A DNA stretch of 64,000 nt from Geotrypetes seraphini (Eukaryota; Chordata; Amphibia; Gymnophiona; Dermophiidae): assembly GCF_902459505.1 (NCBI RefSeq), contig NC_047095.1:120845380-120909379 (forward strand). Reading direction: 5' to 3'. A program made the position numbers and the translations under genes. How positions within the stretch are numbered: position 1 is the stretch's first letter; the number at the start of each line of letters is the position of its first letter. Positions 40,678-49,600 of the stretch are shown one piece after another. Under the pieces are notes generated by a model, which worked only from the letters and a program-made list of their open reading frames with translations, was not told the DNA's origin and searched no databases.

Positions 40678-43600
40678 GTGCGTACCTGGGAGAGGAAACA
40701 TCTCGTGGAAAAAGTCAGTGCCCCTCTGCCAGCTCTTCCGTTCTTTTGAAGGGAGAAGAACAGGGGCAGAGAGGGTTAAAAAAAATGCATTTGAAAGGTG
40801 TCAGTGTGTAACTTTACTAGGCAGGCTTTAAATGAGTGGATTGGGGACTGATGAGAGACTGGGGTGGGAAGGGGCTGCCCGCTCATATGGGCAGTGAGAG
40901 CAGGTGGGATTTGGGCTACAGAAGGAACATTGAATGTTAATCCCAGCATTTGCCCAATTGGCCTGTGTCCAGGAGTCCCGAATTCCTAGACGCCGACTTT
41001 TAGACCTTTGTAGAGTCAAAGTGTACTGGGAGGGCAGAATTTTGTTTCTTCCTCTCCCCTCCCACCCCGAAAAGTTTCAGTAGAATGTACTTGAAATATT
41101 TTTAAAAGATCTGGTGGAACTATATTTACCTGTGTCCTCATTTGCGCCAGCCTCAAACACTTTAAAATCATAAGTGCTCGAGGCTTGTGCGGTTGAGGCC
41201 GAACTTACAGGAATGGGGCAGGGACAGCGACAAAACTCGCGGGGAGGGGACGGGGAAATGGAGTTCAAAATAAAGCGAGTCCTTGACATATTGCAGTACC
41301 AATATTACACTTCCCCCTCCCCATTCGCGGTTTCGGCAATCGCGATTTCACCTATTCGCGATTTTTTTGGGAGGGGGAAAAAAAAGAAAAGAAAAAACAA
41401 AACATTGTTAAGTCTTCCCCCCCCGGCATCCCGGCCTTAGCTGGTGGTCTAGCGGGCTTTTGGGGCAGGAGCGATCTTCCTACGCTCCTGCCCCCGTGCA
41501 GATCGCCAATAGGAAATGGCTGTGGGGAATTCCCGTCGTAAGTCTCGAGAGACTACGGGAACTCCCGGCAGCCATTTCCTCATGGCGATCTGCACGGGGC
41601 AGGAGCGTAGGAAGATCGCTCCTGCCCTGAAAGCCCGCTAGACCACCAGGTAAGGCCGGGAAGGCGGTAGGGAGGCGGGGGTGGGTCAGAGCCAGATAGT
41701 CGCAGTTTTTCGCCATTCGCGGTCCGGCTCTTCCCCTATCCCCCGCGAATCCGGAGGGAGAAGTGTAGTATTAATTTCTAATGTTTTAATACCCAAATCA
41801 ATCAAGGCGCTATACAAAATTAGCAGCGAGACGGTGGTTTGAAAAGTTCAGTGAAATAGCAAGTTAACCAAAAATTTTTTAAAAATTTGACAAAACCTAT
41901 TTTTTTTTCTGATGGGATGGAAAAACGGGAAACTCGCTGGGCTAAGGGGTCCTTTAATTAAGGTGCGCTAACCGATTTAGCGTGCGATCAATGCTAAGAC
42001 ACCCAAAGGAATATAATGGATGTCTTAGCATTTAGCACGCGCTAACTCAGCTCACCTTAATAAAAGGACCCCCTAAGGGCTCCTTTTACGAAGGCGCATT
42101 AACGGTTTAACGCTCGTCATAGCGCGCACTAAACCGCCGGCCGCGCTAGCCGCTACCGCCTCCTCTTGAGCAGGCGGTAGTTTTTCGGCTAGCACGTGAT
42201 TAAAAGTCGTGCGCGCTAAAGCCGCTAACGCAGCTTCGTAAAAGGAGCCCTAAGTGTAGAGGCCTCAATGGAGACTGTTCAGAAATATAACTGGATTTAA
42301 AAAAAAAAAAAAAAATACAGTAAACCCCCGCGCATTCACGGTTCGCAAATCGCGGACTCAGTAATTCACGGTATTTTCCGACCGCCTCTTCCTGGTACTA
42401 AAGTCATGGTTACACCAATCAGGAGCAGCAATCGTGGTTACACCAATCGTGTCAAAGCAGCTCCTGATTGGTGAAACCAAGGCTTTAGTACCAGGAAGAG
42501 GGGGTCGGAAAATGTGCCTGGCTTCGAAAGTACAATTTTTAATTTTTTTTTTTAATCGTTATTGATTTTTAAACTTCGATAGTGCAGTATAAATGGTAAA
42601 TCAGAAAAACTGCACAAAACACACTATTCACTATACAATTATTACATTAAACAATCATTTTCTCCCATCCTCATCTTCATTCTTAATATAATACAAAAAA
42701 ATAATATATTTAAAAAAACAATTTAAGGACCTGCCGGCGCCCCAGCTGCCCTCTCCTGCCTTCGATCAGATGAAAAACCGTATTCGCGGTTTTTCAAAAT
42801 TCACGGGGACAGCTAGGGAAATCCAAAGTACCATTTTATATTTATTTTATTTTAATGTATCTTTAATCTATTTTCATTGTAAACCGCTTTGAACCTCACG
42901 GTATAGCGGTATATGAGAAATAAAATCAAAATCAAATCAAAACCCCCCGCGAATTTTGGGGGAGTACTGTATTTGTTTAACTTGTTTTACGGAACTTTTC
43001 AAACCACCCTCGCAGCGGCGCAGTAAGGGTGAATGGCACTCAGGGCAATAACGCCGTTCCCCGCCCTCTTCTCTGCCCCCCCTTTCCGCACATGCACCCC
43101 CTTCCCTTTTTTAACTTCTCTGGCACGCCCACATCAGCGTTGGCTCGCCCTTTTGACTTCGCTTTCTAGGCATGGGTCCCGGATGTGAGGTCAGAGAGAA
43201 CAAAGGTGTGGGTGAAGGCAAGGAGAGGAGTGGGCGGCGGGTGTTGGAGAGGAGGGGGCTCCACGCCCTTAGGAAGACCGCGCCTGGCGGAGACCATCCC
43301 CGTACCTCCTTCACTACGCCATTTCACCCTTGTAAGTGTAAGCTTGAAATCTTTTGGTGGCCCTGAGAGCTTTCTCATATTCACAATGCGAGCCTTTACG
43401 TGAAAAAGGTTGGAGAACCCACATGCCCGGCCCACGCTCTCCTGAATTCAGGTACCGTTCTCGTCTCTACCACCTCCTCATGGATTTGACGTGAAGCTGC
43501 GGACGCCTCTGTCTCTCTGTCTCGCACAATGGAATTGTCTCTCTTTAACAGTGTGGCAGTTTCACTCTCTCAGACTGTGTAAGTTCCTCTTTCAAGATGG

Positions 43601-46600
43601 AACATTCTCTCTGTAATGCTGTATCTGTCTCTCTCAGTGCAACAATCTCTCTTTAACTGTGTGGTAGCTTCACTGTCTCTCAGAGTGTGACTGTTCCTCT
43701 CTCAAGAGGTGACATTCTCTCCGTAATGCTGTATCTGTCTCTCTCAGTGTAACAGTCTCTCTTTAACTGTGTGGTAGCTTCACTGTCTCTCAGAGTGTGA
43801 CAGTTCCTCTCTCAAGATGGGACATTCTCTTTGTAATGGAGTACTTGTCTCTCTCTGTCTCTCTCTCTCCATACCAGGGAACCATTCTCTGAGATACCTC
43901 ACCACAATCATCAAGGATGCAGAGCCTAGCGCCCTGTATTTTTTCGCTGCTGTGTATTTGAATGACATCATCGTGGAATGGTATGACAGTCACACGGAGG
44001 TGCTGGAACCCCGAACCGCGTGGGTGAGGAAGGCAGTGAGTCCCTATAATTGGCGGATCAAGAACCAGTATCTGTTGCTCCTCCAGCGCAACTCGATGAA
44101 TGTGATGAAGCAGATAATGCTTCTAACCAATCAGACTGAAGGTGAGTTGCACCCTGGCGCTATAACAAGATTAAATAACCCCTGCGATAAGCCGTAGTCA
44201 TTAACAGCACAGAAGAGAGTCTGAGAGAGGGAAAAGTTAATCAAGTGCTTCTCTGCATCAGTTGACACGTTTTGCACGCAGGATGGGGGGTAATAACAGT
44301 AACGGTGCAAGGGTATTTGATGCCCTAGGTCAGGGCAACACAATTCCGGGCCTCGAGGTCCACAGCCAGGCCAGGTTTTCAGGCTACCTACGATGAATAT
44401 GCATGAGAGAGATTTGCCTGCCCTGCCTCCTTGATAGGCAAATCACTCTCATGCATATTCATCGTGGATATTCTGAAAACCTGGCCTGCCAGTGGAGCTC
44501 AAGGAACGGAACTGGGCAGCCCTGCCCTAGGTGAACTTTCAACTTTAGGCTCCCTCGATGAACATCAAAGTCTCTAGGGACCCCCTGGGTTTCTGATAAA
44601 AGCAATAATCTCTAATTTCCTCTATGCCACGCCTCCCAAAACAAATTTGTAAAATGCAGAACTGGACACCACACATTTGGGGGCCCTTTTACTAAAAGTC
44701 ATTAATCCCTAATAAGAACATAAGAGCTGCCATACTGGGACAGACTGAAGGTCCATCAAGCCCAGTATCCTGTTTCCAGCAGTGGCCAACCCAGGTCCCA
44801 AGTACCTGGCAGAAACCCAATGAGATTGTGATGTCATAATGCCTCATTCCACCAATGCCTAAGAGCCAACCTCAGCAGTGATGTCACAATGTCCTAGACT
44901 TGGCTCACATAAGAGTTGCCCCGTATCCTATTTCCAGTAGTGGTCATCCCAGGTCCCAAGTACCTGGCAGAAACCCAAAAAGTAGCAACATTCCAGAGCT
45001 GAGATTGTGATGTCATAATGCCTCATTCCACCAATGCCCAAGAGCCAACCTCAGCAGTGATGTCACAATGGCTTGATTTTAAGAACATAAGAATTGTGCG
45101 AAGGTCCATCAAGTCCAGTATCCTGATTCCAACAGTGGTCAACCAAGTAGCATGTGAAAAACAGGTTACTGCAAAACACATTAAACTATTTTCAAGTTTT
45201 ATTAAAAATTTTGATATTCCACTTATCGGATTTCTAAGCAGTGTACAGGTAAATCTATATTAAAAAGTAAAATCAAGGGTCACAGACGATATGACAAACT
45301 GACCTACTGTTTTATTTTCCTGTTATTGTACGCTAAGGCCCATATTCTTTAAACGGTGCCATAACTTAAGCGACAAAACCATTTAAAACCTTCCTACAAA
45401 CCCAGCGCCTAGATCACATTTACGGAGCCACCTTAGAATATATAAGGTCAAAGTAGGTGTGCCTAAAGCCAGATAAGACATGAGGCATTCTTAGGTGCTG
45501 CCGTAGATTTGAGTCATGTTAAACATAGACGTCAGAAATGTAGGCCCCAAGAACCCTGGCCTACTTTTGAGGTAGCCGTGATTCCACATACGGCACTGTT
45601 GCTTGACTGACACCAATACCAGCGCTGTTTGTAGTATGTGCGTGGGGGTTGGGGGGGGGGGGAGGCGTTAGATCAAGCCAACACGAATTCATGTTTCACC
45701 AAACCAGGCTGTTTCAAGGCGATTTTCCCCTTCAGCGTGTGACAAACTTAACCACATTTGTGTGTCGGCCATTCTACCCGATCAAATGCCTTTTCGGCGT
45801 CTAATCCAAGAGCAAGGTATGGTGTATCTATTCTCTCAACCTGTTGAAGTATGTTAAAGAAAAGTCTCGTATTGTCACTCCAAACTCCACTGGCTTCCCG
45901 TTATTTCCAGGGTCTACTTTAAATGTGCCTGCCTAACCTTCAAGATCCTCCACGGTATCCTTCCTCCTTTTATCCCTCTATCCTGGAATTCCTCAAATCC
46001 AACCTCCACTAGATCCACTCAAAAATTAAAACTATCCTACCCCTCCTTAAAAGGCATCTCCCTTGTTGGTAAACTTGGCTCTTCCCTCCCTTTCAGAATC
46101 ACTCAGCTCTGGAACAGTCTCCCTTCCCCTCTCCGCAATTTGAGCCCCCTTCTACCATTCCGTAAGCATCTGAAGACCTGGCTCTTCTCCAGAACGTAAC
46201 CCCGTCCCGCTCCTGGCACTCTCACACCAACCTCTCTTCTCTCATACTTATATAATTCCACTGGAGTTCCGTTCCTTCCCTAACCATGTAAACCGTGTCG
46301 AGCTCCATCTGCGGAGATGATGCGGTATATAAACCCAAGATTTAGATTAGATTAGATTAGTCACTAGATATGTGTCCATTCATGAAGCCAGTTTGTTCAC
46401 TGGATATTAATTTAGGCAAGATCTTCTGTAATCGCGTAGTGAGAAGTTTAGCATACAGCATCCACATTGATTGATCATTGAGAGTGGCCTGTAGCTTTGC
46501 ACAAGTTGTCTATCTTTTCCAATTTTTGGTAGAACCATTATAGTCCCTTCAGTAAACGAGCCCCTAACAAGTTTGAATCAGATAATTATAAAATGATGCT

Positions 46601-49600
46601 AGCTTAGGTAGAAGCAGAGATTTAAACGCCATATAAAATTCAACTGGTAAACCATCTGGGCCTGGTGTTTTGTCAAGTTTGACAAAGCATCGCATAAATC
46701 AGATTCCTTGAAAGGCGCAGTAAAGACTTCATTATCGTTAGTGTCAGTAGTAGTAGGATGTGAGATACTGTACAGAAAGCCTGGTCTGTTAAGTGTTGAA
46801 GAGGCTTGTGATGTGTATAATTCACTGTAGTAGACATGGAAGCAATCCAGAATAGCAGAATGATCTGTTAAAACACCCTTGTTAGTCTTGATTGATGAAA
46901 TAAAGGTACATTCCGTTTGTGCTTTTAAACAATTGGCGGATGAGTGACCAGATTTCTCATGTTCAGCATAGTGTGACGCTTCTCTCATAAACAAAGTTTT
47001 GCCAGCTAAAATGGCACTGGAGATTACATTACATTACACACATGTCTTCTATCCCACCAATACCTTTCAGTTCTAAATGCTTTACAAGAAATTAGCCTGG
47101 GCATTCCCAGGGAGATTACAAGATTGATAGCTATAGTATGCATTGGGATCTGGGAATGGTCAATACGGTTTGGTTAGATCATTTGACAAATTTCTTCCGT
47201 AGCACATACTTGAAGAAGGACACGGTACTACTCAAAATAATAATAATTATAATAATTTTATTCTTATACTGCCATACCCATCGAGTTCTAGGCGGTTCAC
47301 AACAATTACAATAGGATCCGCATTGACATGCCGATTTACAAACAATATATTGGATTTACAACACCTTCAGCCGACCATGGCTGAAGAAGCGGAAGTGGGA
47401 AGGAGAGAAGGAAGAAAGCGATCGATAGAGGGGGGGAAGGGCTGAACGGGCCGAATGGGCCGATTTACCACAATTTATTGGATTTACAACAACTTTAGCC
47501 GAACTTGGCTGATGAAGAAGGGAACGGGTGGGGGAGCAGGAAGACAGCGATCAATAATGGGGGGGGGAATGGGTTGAACGTGTGGCCAGGTAATTCCAGA
47601 AAGGGGGCGTTACGGGGCTTGTTTGTTGAATAGGTAAGTTTTGAGTGTTTTTCTGAAGTCGAGGTAAGTGGGGGCCTCGAGAATCATTTGGGCGATCCAT
47701 GGGTTCATGGGTCCAGAGAAGGGTCAAGAGAAGAGCGAATAAATGTTTAAAGGGCTGGAGGAGTTGCCGTACAGTGAGAGATTGGAGAAACTGGGCCTCT
47801 TCTCCCTTGAAAAGAGGAGACTGAGAGGGGACATGATCGAAACATTCAAAATACTGAAGGGAATAGACTTGGTAGATAGAGACAGGTTGTTCACCCTCTC
47901 TAAGGTAGAGAGAACAAGAGGGCACTCTCTAAAGTTGAAAGGGGATAGATTCCGTACAAACGTAAGGAAGTTCTTCTTCACCCAGAGAGTGGTAGAAAAC
48001 TGGAACGCTCTTCCGGAGTCTGTCATAGGGAAAAAACCCCTCCAGGGATTCAAGACAAAGTTGGACAAGTTCCTGCTAAACTGGAACGTACGCAGGTGAG
48101 GCTGGACTCATTTAGAGAACTGGTCTTTGACCTGGGGGCCGCCATGTGAGCGGACTGCTGGGCAGGATGGACCAGGGTCTGACCCAGCAGTGGAAATTCT
48201 TTATGTTCTTATGTTCAAGAGTTTCCACTCTACTCCGAAATTGAATAAGGTCGGTTTCTATTGTCGATATTTCTTTTTTTATATCTTCAATATCTATTTT
48301 CGTATCAAATAATAAGTCTTTCAACGCTCTAAGTTCCTCCAGTCTGAGCGCAGGCTGGTTTGCCTCAGATTTCGATCCCGCTTGTTTAGATGGTGAAGAC
48401 GGGTCAGGTTTTGACCGCTTACCGCTCTTTGTGGCAGACACCCCAAAACCTACACAATTTTTAGCACCTGAGACAAAATTAAACACAATTCGATGGTATG
48501 TTCTAGATTCTTATAATTGTTTTGCCGGAGCACAAATTCAGGCAGCCATTCCTCTCGAAGCTCACTGGCGCCCCTCGTAATAAATATTTTTAATAAATAT
48601 ATATATATATATAAATATATAAATATAAATATTTTTAATAAATATATATATATTCAGATGCTAGTGATTGTAAAACATGTCTGTCTGACTCTGAATTGCT
48701 CCTTATTTTCAGGTGTCCACACGTACCAGACGATGGAAGGCTGTGAGCTCACAGACACGAACACCACGTTCGTCTTTTACAGGACAGCGTTTGACAGGGC
48801 GGATTTTATGCACATCAACACAGACACCATGAACTGGACAACGGAAATGCCGGAGGCTGAGAGGATAGTACAGTACCGAAATGCTAACAAAACTCTGACT
48901 CAGTGGTTCGTGAAGGGCCTGCGTACGCTATGCGACGAACTGCGATTCTTGCTTCCCTTTGCAAACCAGACCCTCCAACGCAAAGGTAAAGACTGAGAGA
49001 GGGGACGGTGGGTGGTTAATATAGCTGGGCATGAAAAAGGTTTGGACAAAGTCCTGGAGGAAAAGTCCATAGTCTGCAACTGAGGCAGACATGGGAGGGA
49101 AGCCACTGCTTGCCCTGGAATCAGCAGCATGGAATCTTGCTACTCTTTGGGGTTCTGCCAGGTACTTGTGACCTGGATTGGGGGCCACATCTGGAGTGCT
49201 TTCGAGTATGCGCGGATGTGGCGTGATGAGGTCACATGCATGCGTGCATGTGTGGATGCCCTCCAGATGTGGTTCTAGTAAATCCGGACATATGGTAACC
49301 ATAATCTAAACCTCGTGCCTAAATTCTGGGAACACCCGTGGCCCGCCCATGCCCCTCCCCCTGGCCACACACCCTTTTTGAGCTACATGCCAGAAAATTT
49401 AGGCACATATGTTATCGAACAGCATAAATACTAATTAGTGCCAATTAGAAACATAGAAACATAGAAAGATGACGGCAGAAAAGGGCTATAGCCCATCAAG
49501 TCTGCCCACTCTACTGACCCACCCCGATAAGTCTAGATGCTAGTGATTCGTCCTACGTAGGGATCCCACGTACATGTCCCATTTACTTTTAAAGTCAAGC

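Noticed and set aside
40490-40831. Alternative long open frame overlapping the class I leader in another frame
   Set aside because: It lacks a signal peptide and splice-compatible exit. The frame starting at 40617 gives a clean leader and a phase-1 donor.
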